This document shows, one piece after another, positions 1 through 8,120 of a stretch of 64,000 nt of DNA. This DNA is from Allostellaceae bacterium (GTDB lineage Bacteria; Pseudomonadota; Alphaproteobacteria; ATCC43930; CGMCC-115725): assembly GCA_025451725.1 (NCBI GenBank), contig JANWJX010000040.1, forward strand, positions 26,168-90,167, read 5' to 3'. The translations under genes were made by a program, and so were the position numbers. The notes beneath the pieces are model-generated. The model was not told the DNA's origin and did not search any database. It saw nothing but the letters and a program-made list of their open reading frames with translations. Position 1 is the stretch's first letter; each line of letters begins with the position of its first letter.

Positions 1-197
1 GCGACGCCGATGGCGCCGAGCGATGCCGCCTCGATGCCGGCGTCGGCGAGCGCATCGGCGATCATCGGCATCAGGATTTCGGCCTGGCCGTGCGGCCGCG
101 CATCTGCGCGCATCGCAACAATCGCGTCATCGCGCAGCACAGCGACCGATGCGCCGTTGCCGGCGCTATCGAAGCCCAAAATAAATGGCTGATTCAT
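1..197 (-). CDS. tsaB: tRNA threonylcarbamoyladenosine biosynthesis protein TsaB, N-terminal part
   Basis: This is the first 65 codons of a gene that runs off the left edge. The translation opens MNQPFILGFDSAGNGASVAV and continues through a segment containing HGQAEILMPMI. That is the ASKHA-fold start and the H-x-Q/E-x-L-x-P-x-I helix expected of TsaB, the non-catalytic partner of TsaD in making the t6A base of ANN-decoding tRNAs. The start is the ATG whose first base is 197. It lies close to nfu, a neighbourhood I recall as common in Hyphomicrobiales, but here ddpX sits between them on the other strand. The family call is fairly firm even though the C-terminal two thirds are missing. Confidence 0.82.
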   Translation of the reverse strand, partial: MNQPFILGFDSAGNGASVAVLRDDAIVAMRADARPHGQAEILMPMIADALADAGIEAASLGAIGV

Positions 198-223
198 GCG
201 GCGACTCGGTTCACGCTCGGGCC

Positions 224-784
224 ATGACATTGCTTGAGATCACGCCCGAAAGCCACGGCGTCGTGCTCGACATCGCCTACGCCACGAAGCGCAATTTCAC
301 CGGCAAACCGGTCTATGCGCGGCCGGGCTGTTATCTCCACCAAGACGCCGCCGCGAAACTGGCCAAGGCGTCGGAACTGGCCAAGGCGGTAGGGTTGCGC
401 CTCAAGATTTTCGACGCGTTCCGCCCGAGCGAAGCGCAATGGGTGTTGTGGAATTTCCGCCCCGATCCCGAATTCCTCGCCGATCCGCGCAAGGGCTCTC
501 CTCATTCGCGCGGCGTCGCGATCGACCTGACGCTGATCGACGGCGCCGGCATTGAGCTCGACATGGGCACGGGGTTCGATGCCTTCACGCCGTTGTCGCA
601 TCACGCCAACACCGACATCGCCACGGCGGCGCAAGGCAACCGGTTTTTGCTGTTGGGATTGATGAGCGCGGCCGGGTGGGATTTTTACGGCAACGAGTGG
701 TGGCACTACCAGCTGTTCCACGCCAGGAACTATCCGGTGCTCGGCGATGGAGCGCTCGACCGGCCGATGATGCCGCCGGCGTGA
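224..784 (+). CDS. ddpX: D-alanyl-D-alanine dipeptidase (VanX/DdpX family, M15D)
   Basis: Encodes a 186-residue zinc dipeptidase that splits D-Ala-D-Ala. Visible active-site features are the substrate-binding arginine in FDAFRP (R68), the zinc ligands in SPHSRGVAID (H94 and D101), and EWWHY with catalytic E158 and third ligand H161. These match the VanX signature. No signal peptide is seen, so the enzyme should be cytoplasmic, as for DdpX/VanX, and is more likely for recycling or using D-Ala-D-Ala than for glycopeptide resistance, since no vanHA or vanRS genes are near. I chose the ATG at 224. The frame is open further upstream (ATG at 185), but that would overlap the divergent tsaB start. 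Confidence 0.9.
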   Translation: MTLLEITPESHGVVLDIAYATKRNFTGKPVYARPGCYLHQDAAAKLAKASELAKAVGLRLKIFDAFRPSEAQWVLWNFRPDPEFLADPRKGSPHSRGVAIDLTLIDGAGIELDMGTGFDAFTPLSHHANTDIATAAQGNRFLLLGLMSAAGWDFYGNEWWHYQLFHARNYPVLGDGALDRPMMPPA

Positions 785-785
785 A

Positions 786-1340
786 TTAGAGCGCGCGGAC
801 CTCGATCACTTCCGGGATGTAGTGCCGCAGCATGTTCTCGATGCCCGCCTTGAGAGTCGCGGTCGAGGACGGACAGCCCGAGCAGGCGCCATGCATCTGG
901 AGATAGACGATGCCGTCCTCGAAATGCTCGAACACGATGTCGCCGCCGTCCTGCGCGACGGCGGGGCGGACGCGGGTCTCGATCAATTCCTTGATCGCGG
1001 CGACGGTCTCGTCGTCGGCTTCGGCGCTCGCGCCCGGTGCAGCGCCGGTCTGTTCGAGGACGACCGGACGGCCCGAGGTGTAGTGCTCCATGATCGCGGC
1101 GAGGATGCTCGGCTTGAGCACGAACCAATCCAGCGCCCCGTCTTTGGTGACCGAGATGAAGTCGCCGCCGAGGAACACGCCGGTGACGCCGTCGACGCCG
1201 AACAGGCGCTGCGCCAGCGGCGAGCGCTCGGCCGCCGCCTCGGCGGTGGTGAACTGGGCGGTGCCCTCGCCCATCACGGCGCGGCCGGGAATGAATTTCA
1301 GCGTCGCCGGATTGGGCGTGGTCTCGGTCTGGATGAACAT
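786..1340 (-). CDS. NifU family protein (Nfu-type Fe-S carrier)
   Basis: A 184-residue protein with an N-terminal Nfu_N domain (starting MFIQTETTPNPATLKFIPG, residues 1-90) and a C-terminal NifU-like domain (about 112-184). The latter carries the Fe-S cysteine pair CSGC (C153, C156). Such proteins carry and deliver 4Fe-4S clusters to target enzymes. A short acidic linker (GASAEADDE) separates the domains. An in-frame ATG eight codons upstream exists, but the conserved family start is MFIQTE. The 3' end is one base from the end of ddpX, convergent. The leader contains a perfect 6-bp hairpin, GGGACC-5-GGTCCC at 1373-1389. Confidence 0.9.
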   Translation of the reverse strand: MFIQTETTPNPATLKFIPGRAVMGEGTAQFTTAEAAAERSPLAQRLFGVDGVTGVFLGGDFISVTKDGALDWFVLKPSILAAIMEHYTSGRPVVLEQTGAAPGASAEADDETVAAIKELIETRVRPAVAQDGGDIVFEHFEDGIVYLQMHGACSGCPSSTATLKAGIENMLRHYIPEVIEVRAL

Positions 1341-1372
1341 GAATTCCTCGTTGCGATGAGCCAATCACAAAT

Positions 1373-1389
1373 GGGACCGGATTGGTCCC
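1373..1389. other. Perfect inverted repeat in the nfu leader
   Basis: GGGACC, a five-base spacer, then GGTCCC. It lies 32 bases upstream of the nfu start codon on the minus strand. It could be an operator or a 5' UTR hairpin. No T-run follows, so it is not a terminator. Function unknown. Confidence 0.4.
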
Positions 1390-1433
1390 GAGTCAATTGT
1401 CAAATGCGTCGCCGGTTGCGGTCAAAAAAAGCG

Positions 1434-1555
1434 CGAAATGGCTTCGTTTCAAGCCCTAATCAGCCTCGTTTTGGCTTCCAATTGGGTTCGCTTTGATGCC
1501 ATTTTATCTCTAGAAATGGCTTATTTCCGCGAAAATTGGCTTCGTTTTGCAGAAT
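1434..1555. repeat. AT-rich intergenic block with degenerate TGGCTTCGTTT repeats
   Basis: The 337-base gap 1341-1677 holds no convincing gene. Its centre is conspicuously AT-rich compared with the surrounding genome and carries imperfect copies of (A/T)TGGCTTCGTTT: ATGGCTTCGTTT near 1440, CCTCGTTTTGGCTTCC near 1467, TTGGGTTCGCTTT near 1483, ATGGCTTATTTCC near 1515 and TTGGCTTCGTTTT near 1536. On the minus strand the copies read through as NEANF / KPFLEIKW / SEPNWKPK, a peptide-like pattern I recall from spurious small ORFs in rhizobial genomes. Probably a degenerate interspersed repeat and not coding. Confidence 0.5.
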
Positions 1556-1677
1556 TTTTTCTTGACCGTTCCGTCCTGGGGCACCACGTTCGCTCAACAT
1601 AACGCAATTAGCGTAATTGTCAAGAGGACCGCGTCGATGGTTCCATGACCCACCGGCGGCGCGACGGTCGGCCCGGA

Positions 1678-2469
1678 CTATTGATCTTCCGCGACGATCT
1701 TGTAGGTCTCGGCCCACATACGCTGTTTGTCGGTTTTGTGCGGGAAGCCGTCGAGCGAGACGATGGCATACGGCTCGAGGGCGGCCGGGTTCGTCAACTT
1801 CGCCTTGGGCGGCAGGATGGCGCAATTCTCCTCGTCGACGACGCGGAACACGACCAGCGTGTGGTCTTGCTTGAATTCGACACGCGAGATCGGCCCCCCC
1901 GCCGATTGCGAACGGCCCTTGTCGTACGCCGCGATCGTCTCGGCGGCCTCGTCATGGCAGGTTTTGATCTGTCCCGGATCCATGCCGAAAATCTGCTCGG
2001 CGAATTTCCACTCGTTGCCTTCGCGCTCGAACTTGAGCGTGATTTCGTTGTGGATGATCTGGCCGGGCTTGGGCGCGTCGGGCGGCGCATCCTTCGGCAG
2101 TTTCAGGTTTTCGGGCATCTTCACGGTCGCGAGCGCGACGATGACGGCGTGCTTGCCGTCCTTCGACAGCGATGCGCGCCTCGGTTCGAGCGTATCGGGC
2201 GTCATCGACTTCGCCATCGCGGCGAGCCCTTCGGCATCCTCTTTGCTCTTGGTGGCGTCGATAATTTGTTTGCGCAGGTCCGGCACGCTGATCGCGGCCG
2301 CGTCGGCGAGCTTGCCGTCGCCGAGCGAATGTTCCCAGCGATTGAATAGCGCCATCAATTGCGCCTGAAGTTCCGGCGAGGCCGGCGCCGCGATGCTTGC
2401 TTGCGATATAGCCAACGACATCGCCAATCCCGCCAGGACGGCGACGACACGCCCCTTCGACACGCTCAT
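1678..2469 (-). CDS. Uncharacterised secreted protein
   Basis: A 263-residue protein of unknown function. It begins MSVSKGRVVAVLAGLAMSL with a clear Sec signal peptide (cleavage likely after ASIAA, about residue 27), so it is predicted periplasmic. The rest is soluble, mixed alpha/beta, with single cysteines in KTCHDE and EENCAIL that could form a disulfide. A good ribosome site (AAGGGGGATCGC) precedes the ATG at 2469, which argues against a longer start. It is 31 bases downstream of the gshA stop on the same strand and may be co-transcribed with it. No domain is recognised. Confidence 0.75.
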   Translation of the reverse strand: MSVSKGRVVAVLAGLAMSLAISQASIAAPASPELQAQLMALFNRWEHSLGDGKLADAAAISVPDLRKQIIDATKSKEDAEGLAAMAKSMTPDTLEPRRASLSKDGKHAVIVALATVKMPENLKLPKDAPPDAPKPGQIIHNEITLKFEREGNEWKFAEQIFGMDPGQIKTCHDEAAETIAAYDKGRSQSAGGPISRVEFKQDHTLVVFRVVDEENCAILPPKAKLTNPAALEPYAIVSLDGFPHKTDKQRMWAETYKIVAEDQ

Positions 2470-2500
2470 GCGATCCCCCTTGATCGGCTGGGTGTGGGGT

Positions 2501-3868
2501 CTAGTAAGCCTCTTCCTTGAAGATCGGGTCAACCGACCCTTGCCAGCGGCCTTGGTACGCGTCGCGCAGCATGTCGGCGGGCGACTTGCCCGAGGCGACG
2601 ATCTCGCGCAGCGGATCGAGGAACAGGCTCTCGTCGCGGCCCTTGCCGTCGCGGCGGTTGCGGCGATGGAGGCCGGCGGCGGAAATCTCGAGTGTCGCCT
2701 TCGCGAGATCGAGCACCGTGCCGCCGCGGAACCTGGTGTGCAGGCCCGATTTCGGCACGTCGTTGCGCAGCGCCTCGCGCTCCTCGCGCGTCCAGTCCTT
2801 GATCAGATCGAGCGCGGCGTCGGTCGCGGCGTCGTCGTAGAGCAGCCCGACCCAAAGCGCGGGCAAGGCGCACAGCCGGCCCCACGGTCCGCTGTCGGCG
2901 CCGCGCATCTCGAGGAATTTTTTGAGGCGTACTTCGGGAAAGGCGGTGGTGAGATGGTCGCCCCAATCGCTCATCGTCGGCAGTTCGCCGGGCAGGCCGG
3001 GCAATTTGCCGGCGAGGAAATCGCGGAACGACTGGCCGGCGACGTCGATATATTTGCCGTCGCGATAGACGAAATACATCGGCACATCGAGCATGTAATC
3101 GACGTAACGTTCGAACCCCATGCCGCGCTCGAACACAAAGGGCAGCATGCCGGTGCGGTCGGGATCGGTGTCGGTCCAGATATGCGCGCGATAGGAGGCG
3201 TAGCCGTTGAGCTTGCCCTCGGTGAAGGGCGAGTTGGCGAACAGCGCCGTGGCGACCGGCTGCAAGGCAAGCGAGAGCCGGAACTTCCGCACCATGTCGG
3301 CTTCGTCGGCGAAGTCGAGATTGACCTGCACGGTGCAGGTCCGCAGCATCATGTCGAGGCCGAGCTTGCCGCGCGTCGGCATGTAGCGCCGCATGATCGC
3401 GTAGCGGCCCTTCGGCATCCAGTCGATGTCCTCGCGCCGCCACTTGGGATCGAACCCCGCCGCGAGGATGCCGAGACCGATTCCGCCGGCGACTTCCTTG
3501 GCTTGGCGCAGATGCTCGGTCACCTCGCCGCAAGTCTGATGCAGATTCTCCAGAGGAGCGCCCGACAATTCGAACTGGCCGCCCGGCTCCAGCGTGACCG
3601 ACGCATCGGCGCCATTGGACAGGGCGATGATGTTGTCGCCTTCCGTCACCGGCCGCCAGCCGAACTTGGTCATTCCATTCAGCAAGGCCCCGATGCCGCG
3701 CGGGCCGGCATAAGGCGCGCGCGACAGGTCGTCGCGGCGGAACACGAATTTCTCATGCTCGGTGCCGATGCGCCATTGCGCCGCCGGCTTGCTGCCGGAA
3801 GCGAGATATTCGACGAGTTGGCGTCGATCGGTGATGCGGGCGCCGCCCGAAGCGACTGGGCCTGACAT
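2501..3868 (-). CDS. gshA: Glutamate-cysteine ligase, plant/alphaproteobacterial type
   Basis: Encodes a 455-residue ATP-dependent ligase making gamma-glutamylcysteine, the first step of glutathione synthesis. Family hallmarks are IGTEHEKF near residue 35 (metal-binding glutamates), [14 protein letters not shown] near 92, the [11 protein letters not shown] strand near 178 and RGAD near 325. Length and motifs match the GCS2-like enzymes shared by plants and alphaproteobacteria. The gene is followed on the minus strand by the secreted hypothetical and preceded by rsmE, an association I recall from rhizobia. It is distantly related to EgtA, but the length and full motif set point to GshA. Confidence 0.93.
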   Translation of the reverse strand: MSGPVASGGARITDRRQLVEYLASGSKPAAQWRIGTEHEKFVFRRDDLSRAPYAGPRGIGALLNGMTKFGWRPVTEGDNIIALSNGADASVTLEPGGQFELSGAPLENLHQTCGEVTEHLRQAKEVAGGIGLGILAAGFDPKWRREDIDWMPKGRYAIMRRYMPTRGKLGLDMMLRTCTVQVNLDFADEADMVRKFRLSLALQPVATALFANSPFTEGKLNGYASYRAHIWTDTDPDRTGMLPFVFERGMGFERYVDYMLDVPMYFVYRDGKYIDVAGQSFRDFLAGKLPGLPGELPTMSDWGDHLTTAFPEVRLKKFLEMRGADSGPWGRLCALPALWVGLLYDDAATDAALDLIKDWTREEREALRNDVPKSGLHTRFRGGTVLDLAKATLEISAAGLHRRNRRDGKGRDESLFLDPLREIVASGKSPADMLRDAYQGRWQGSVDPIFKEEAY

Positions 3869-3901
3869 AAGACTCGGAAAACCCCTTGAAAGACCGGCGT
3901 G

Positions 3902-4651
3902 TCAGGCCCCCCGACCGGCACGCCAATCGCCGAGAAACGCCTGAAGCAGGGACAGCGCGCTTATTGCTGCCGTATCCGCGCGCAACACCCGCGGCCCCAG
4001 GCTGACGGCGCAAACAAAGGGGAGTTTCCCGATAGCGTCAAGTTCGGAATCCGCAAAGCCCCCTTCCGGACCGACGAGCGCGGCCCATTTCCCGGGCTGC
4101 TCCCGCGCCAATTGCTCGGCGACAGGCGGCGCCGCGCCACTTTCGACGCAAGCGAGGAGGCGCCGGTCCGCCGGCCAATCGGCTAGCAGCGCGCCGAGCG
4201 GCATGGGGTCGCGGATCTCGGGCAGGGTGAGGCGCTCGGTTTGCTCCGCCGCCTCGCGGGCATGGGCGCGCAACCGGTCGAGATTGAGCCGCTCGACGAT
4301 GGTGCGCTCGGTGATGACGGGCAGCAGGGCGCTCACGCCCAGCTCGGTCGCCTTCTCGACGAGATAGTCGATGCGCGCGCGTTTCAGGGGCGCGAACACC
4401 AGCCACAGGTCGGGTTCGGCGCGCGGCTTCCGGCGTTGCTCGACGGGACGCGCGGCGCCGCCGTTCTTGCGGAGATTCTCGATCTCGGCCCACCACTCGC
4501 CGTCGGCGCCGTTGAACAGCGCGATGCGCGCGCCGGCGCCGAGGCGCAGTACGTTGCGGAGGTAGTGCGTCTGCGCGTCGTCGAGCGGAACCGAAATGCC
4601 GCCGCCTAGCGGCTGATCGCTATAGAGGCGCGTGACGGTGGCGTACGCCAC
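3902..4651 (-). CDS. rsmE: 16S rRNA (uracil(1498)-N(3))-methyltransferase RsmE
   Basis: A 249-residue SPOUT-class methyltransferase that uses SAM to methylate U1498 of 16S rRNA. The knot motifs are clear: VGPEGGF near residue 192 and LGPRVLRADTAA near 218, with the N-terminal PUA-like segment containing HYLRNVLRL. It starts with GTG at 4651, one base short of the stop of the upstream membrane-anchored gene, so the two are probably translated together. The stop is 33 bases before the gshA start, so upstream hypothetical, rsmE and gshA look like one transcription unit. Confidence 0.92.
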   Translation of the reverse strand: MAYATVTRLYSDQPLGGGISVPLDDAQTHYLRNVLRLGAGARIALFNGADGEWWAEIENLRKNGGAARPVEQRRKPRAEPDLWLVFAPLKRARIDYLVEKATELGVSALLPVITERTIVERLNLDRLRAHAREAAEQTERLTLPEIRDPMPLGALLADWPADRRLLACVESGAAPPVAEQLAREQPGKWAALVGPEGGFADSELDAIGKLPFVCAVSLGPRVLRADTAAISALSLLQAFLGDWRAGRGA

Positions 4652-4652
4652 G

Positions 4653-5747
4653 TCATTTCCCGGCAGGCTTCGCCGGCTGGTTGGCGGTCGCGGCGGGTTT
4701 CACTTCCGCCTGGTTGGTGGCGACGGTGCGATAGGCGTGGGCCCCGGTATCGTCGCGCGCCACCAGGATGAGACCGGCGAACGCGGCGGAATATTCAGGC
4801 ACCGCTTTGACGAAGTCGCGGATCAGCGTGCGATTGCGCGTGTCGGCGTCGTTGTCGCTGTGCCACGGAGACAGTTCCTGGGTGATCGCGAGATAAAGTT
4901 TGTCGCCGACGCCGGCGGCGCCGACATTGTCGATCTTGTAGGTGCTGTCGCCGATCTTCCAGTTGAGCGGCGGCTTGCCCTGGAGATAGGCCGGGATCGG
5001 CAGTTTGCCGATCTGGCTTTGAATATCGGATTCGAGTCCGAGCTGGAGGTCGCTGCCGCGCGTCGCGAGCCGGACCGCCGCGCCGTAGAGCAGCACCGCG
5101 TTGAAGTCGTGATGCTGATCGTGCTGGGCGCGCGCCGCCGCGACCATCTCGTCCAGCGTCTTGCCGCCCATCGCGGTAGCGGCGACGTTGAAGCCTTCGA
5201 CCCGCCAGCCGGATTCCGGCACCAGCCACAGCACGAACGCCCAATGCCCGCCTTTGGCGGTGGCGTCGACGATGAGGTGCGCCTGCTCGGGGACCGGCTT
5301 GGCGGTGACCGCGACCCAACGATCCGTCTGATCGAGACTGCCGCAGATCACGCGTTGCCGCGCGCCGCCGTTGCTTGCGGCGCGGACAAAATACGTATGG
5401 ACGACATGAACGTCGCTCAGCGGCGCGATAGCTTCCAACGAGGGACGCATCGCGGCGAGGAATTTGTCCGGCGTAACCGCACCCTTGGTGTCGGCGGCCA
5501 GCATGCCGTACGCATTGATCGGATTGGCGCCCGAGGCGGCGTTGACGAAATCGAGCGCCGCTTGCTCCAGCGCGTGGCGCGTGCCGCCGTCGATCGCGTC
5601 GTCGACGATGCAACTCGCCGTTGGCGGCTGATAGGTGATGCGCCAACCGAGGACGTAGCCGGCGCCGGCGGCCACCGCGACGATCGCCAGCGCCAACACC
5701 GCGCCGGCGACACCGCCGCGCCACGACACCTGATTCGCTTCCGCCAC
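4653..5747 (-). CDS. Uncharacterised single-pass membrane protein
   Basis: Not recognised. A protein of about 364 residues with a short cytoplasmic tail, one membrane helix (GGVAGAVLALAIVAVAAGAGYVLG, quoted here only as its flanks GGVAG...GYVLG, about residues 10-33) and a large extracytoplasmic domain. The C-terminus is rich in A, P and K. Two cysteines (ASCIVDD and VICGSLD) could pair in the periplasm. I prefer the GTG at 5747, because GGAGG lies five bases upstream. The frame stays open to an ATG at 5813. It overlaps the rsmE start region by spacing and probably leads the rsmE-gshA operon. Confidence 0.65.
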   Translation of the reverse strand: MAEANQVSWRGGVAGAVLALAIVAVAAGAGYVLGWRITYQPPTASCIVDDAIDGGTRHALEQAALDFVNAASGANPINAYGMLAADTKGAVTPDKFLAAMRPSLEAIAPLSDVHVVHTYFVRAASNGGARQRVICGSLDQTDRWVAVTAKPVPEQAHLIVDATAKGGHWAFVLWLVPESGWRVEGFNVAATAMGGKTLDEMVAAARAQHDQHHDFNAVLLYGAAVRLATRGSDLQLGLESDIQSQIGKLPIPAYLQGKPPLNWKIGDSTYKIDNVGAAGVGDKLYLAITQELSPWHSDNDADTRNRTLIRDFVKAVPEYSAAFAGLILVARDDTGAHAYRTVATNQAEVKPAATANQPAKPAGK

Positions 5748-5902
5748 GCCGACCTCCGCCGATTGCACCCTACACCTAGCAACCCGGCGCGGCCCGGTCG
5801 AGGGGTCGGGCACTAATAAATCGCGGGGAAGTGGCCAAGCGTGATGGGCGGCGGACTTGCGCCAGCGCCGCCACGTATTAGATTCGTCCCGAGGAGACAG
5901 AC

Positions 5903-6301
5903 ATGACCGACAAAGTGAAAAAGTCCGACGCTGAATGGCGCAAGGAACTGACGCCGGCCCAGTATCACATCATGCGGGAAAAAGGCACCGAGCCGGCCTT
6001 CACCGGCCAATATTGGGACGACCACACGGCCGGCACCTATGTTTGCGCCGGTTGCGGCGCGCCGTTGTTCGATTCGAACACCAAATTCGATTCCGGCACC
6101 GGCTGGCCAAGCTTCTTCAAGCCGATGGACGACAAGGCGGTCGCCACCGGGTCCGATCACAGCCATTTCATGACCCGCACCGAGGCGTTGTGCGCCAAAT
6201 GCGACGCGCATCTCGGTCACGTCTTTCCCGACGGGCCGGACCCGACCGGGCTGCGCTATTGCATGAATTCGGCGTCGCTCAAGCTGGTGCCGAAGAAATA
6301 G
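5903..6301 (+). CDS. msrB: Peptide-methionine (R)-S-oxide reductase
   Basis: A 132-residue enzyme that reduces the R form of methionine sulfoxide in proteins. Visible are the two zinc CxxC pairs (C48/C51 in CAGC and C97/C100 in CAKC), the [11 protein letters not shown] substrate loop and catalytic C120 in RYCMNSASL. No signal peptide, so cytoplasmic. AGGAGACAGAC gives a strong ribosome site before the ATG. A small methionine-rich secreted ORF follows after eight bases. Confidence 0.95.
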   Translation: MTDKVKKSDAEWRKELTPAQYHIMREKGTEPAFTGQYWDDHTAGTYVCAGCGAPLFDSNTKFDSGTGWPSFFKPMDDKAVATGSDHSHFMTRTEALCAKCDAHLGHVFPDGPDPTGLRYCMNSASLKLVPKK

Positions 6302-6309
6302 GGGTGGGG

Positions 6310-6558
6310 ATGCGCGCCGCGGCCATCATCGCATTTTTTGTACTGACGGCCGTGACTCCCGCCATCGCCGGAATGGGCGGCGGCGGCGGCATGGGAGCCG
6401 GTGGCGGCATGGGAATGGGCGGCGGTTACTACACGCCGCCGTCACAGTGGCAAAACCGCCCGACACAAAACAACGCGACAGCCAATCCACCGTCGTCAAA
6501 TCAATCGGCGGCGCCCACTGACAATAATTCGCAGACCGCGGAGGACCCGGATCGTTAG
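6310..6558 (+). CDS. Small Gly/Met-rich secreted peptide
   Basis: An 82-residue ORF just 8 bases after msrB. It opens MRAAAIIAFFVLTAVTPAIA, a textbook signal peptide with an AIA cleavage site. A Gly/Met tract (GMGGGGGMGAGGGMGMGGGYY in register 21-41) and a Q/N/P/S-rich hydrophilic tail ending in DPDR follow. GGGGTGGGG immediately upstream is a poor but possible ribosome site. Its stop overlaps the stop of spoVR on the other strand by a few bases. The signal peptide, the spacing and the drop of GC in the Asn/Gln-rich tail argue that it is real. Function unknown. Confidence 0.6.
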   Translation: MRAAAIIAFFVLTAVTPAIAGMGGGGGMGAGGGMGMGGGYYTPPSQWQNRPTQNNATANPPSSNQSAAPTDNNSQTAEDPDR

Positions 6559-8120
6559 CGGCGCGCGGGTTCTTCGTAAGTCTTCAGGACCTTGTCGGTG
6601 ACGGCGTCCGTCTCTTCAAGCCGCACGCCATAGCGCCAGAGTTCGGCGACGTGATCGAGCACCGCGTTGCAGCTCGCCTCGTCGAGCGGGATGCCGTCAT
6701 GCACGGCGTGACTCAGAACGAGGCAACGGTCGCCGGCGAGATCGACATCCTTGACCTGAATGTCGGGCTCGTGACGGGCGAGGTCGTAATGCCGCGCCAG
6801 CGCCGCGCGGATCTCCTTGTAGCCGCGCGCATCGTGGATCGCAGTGACGTCGAGCGTCTCGGCGCCCTCCTTGTCGGCGATCTTGAACAGGCGGAATTCG
6901 CGCATCAGGCGCGGGCTCAGATATTGCAGGATGAAGCTCTCGTCGCGGTAGTTCGCCCAGGCATGACGCAGCGTGCCATAAGGATCGTTGTTGCCCGCGA
7001 CATCGGGGAACCATTCGCGATCCTCGTCGGTCGGCTCGGTGCAGATGCGCTTGATGTCGCGCATCATGGCGAAGCCCAGCGCATACGGGTTGATGCCGTT
7101 GTAGCGCGGATCGTCGAAATCGGGCTGCGTCACGACGCTGGTGTGCGAATGGAGAATTTCCAAAAGCGCGCCGTCGGAGATGAGCCCCTTTTCGTGCAGT
7201 CGGTTGACGATGGTGTAATGGACGAACGTGGCGCAGCCCTCGTTCATCAGCCGGGTCTGTTTCTGCGGATAGAAATATTGCGAGATGTGGCGGACGATGC
7301 GCACCAGTTCGCGCTGCCATGGTTCGAGACGCGGCGCGCGTTTTTCGATGAAATAGAGCAAATTTTCTTCCGGCAGGCGAAGTGCCTTGCGGATGTCGGC
7401 GTGCTTCTTGGCCTCGAGGTCCGGGTCGCGTTTCTCCTCGCCGAACGTCGTGGTAATGCGCCAGACATCGTCGTAATGCGTCTCGAAGAAGGTGCGGCGC
7501 TCTTCCTCGCGCTTGCGCTCTTCCTCGAGATTAAGCTTGGGCGGCTTGGCGTAGCGGTGCACGCCGTGATCCATCAACGCATGCGCCGCGTCGAGCACGC
7601 GTTCCACCGCCTCGACGCCGTAACGTTCCTCGGCATGCGCGATGTAGTCCCGCGCGAAGGCAAGATAGTCGAGGATGCCGCCGGCGTCGGTCCATTGCCG
7701 GAACAGGTAGTTGTTCTTGAAGAAATGGTTGTGGCCGAACGCGGCGTGCGCGACCACCAGGGTCTGCATCGGCATGGAATTTTCTTCCATGATGTAGCTG
7801 ATGCACGGGCTGGAATTGATCACGATCTCATAGGCGAGGCCCATCAGGCCATGGCGGTACAGCGCCTCCTCGCGGGCGAAGCGCTTGCCGAAGCTCCAAT
7901 GCCGGTACATCAGCGGCAGGCCGATGGAGGCATAGGCGTCGAGCATTTGCTCCGACGTGATGACCTCGATCTGGTTGGGATAAGTGTCGAGGCCCATCTC
8001 GCCGACGGCGATCTCCTCGATCGCGCCATAGACGCGGCGCAGTTTCTCGAAATCCCATTCCGAGCCCTGGAACAGGGTCGGTCCTCCGGCTTCGAGCGAG
8101 ATGGGGTAAAGATTCGTCAT
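6555..8120 (-). CDS. spoVR: SpoVR family protein (YcgB-like)
   Basis: A cytoplasmic protein of about 521 residues of the SpoVR/YcgB family, matching the usual 500-520. Characteristic stretches are WDFEKLRRVYG, HWSFGKRF, NSSPCISYIMEEN, HAAFGHNHFFKNN, MNEGCATF and NPYALGFAMMRDI. Members are required for spore cortex in Bacillus but occur in many non-spore-formers. The biochemical role is unknown, and the conserved His/Glu/Cys motifs suggest a metal site (inference). It is third in the operon prkA-yeaH-spoVR. Its ATG at 8120 overlaps the yeaH stop (TGATG), so translation is coupled. A GTG one codon upstream is an alternative start. Confidence 0.93.
   Translation of the reverse strand: MTNLYPISLEAGGPTLFQGSEWDFEKLRRVYGAIEEIAVGEMGLDTYPNQIEVITSEQMLDAYASIGLPLMYRHWSFGKRFAREEALYRHGLMGLAYEIVINSSPCISYIMEENSMPMQTLVVAHAAFGHNHFFKNNYLFRQWTDAGGILDYLAFARDYIAHAEERYGVEAVERVLDAAHALMDHGVHRYAKPPKLNLEEERKREEERRTFFETHYDDVWRITTTFGEEKRDPDLEAKKHADIRKALRLPEENLLYFIEKRAPRLEPWQRELVRIVRHISQYFYPQKQTRLMNEGCATFVHYTIVNRLHEKGLISDGALLEILHSHTSVVTQPDFDDPRYNGINPYALGFAMMRDIKRICTEPTDEDREWFPDVAGNNDPYGTLRHAWANYRDESFILQYLSPRLMREFRLFKIADKEGAETLDVTAIHDARGYKEIRAALARHYDLARHEPDIQVKDVDLAGDRCLVLSHAVHDGIPLDEASCNAVLDHVAELWRYGVRLEETDAVTDKVLKTYEEPARR

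Noticed and set aside
224..784. Glycopeptide resistance (vanX)
   Set aside because: The enzyme signature fits, but there is no vanH, vanA or vanRS gene in the window; housekeeping DdpX is the simpler call.
2393..3865. Long open frame (490 codons) opposite gshA
   Set aside because: High GC creates long antisense frames; the minus-strand product matches glutamate-cysteine ligase motif by motif while this translation is low-complexity Arg/Ala-rich.
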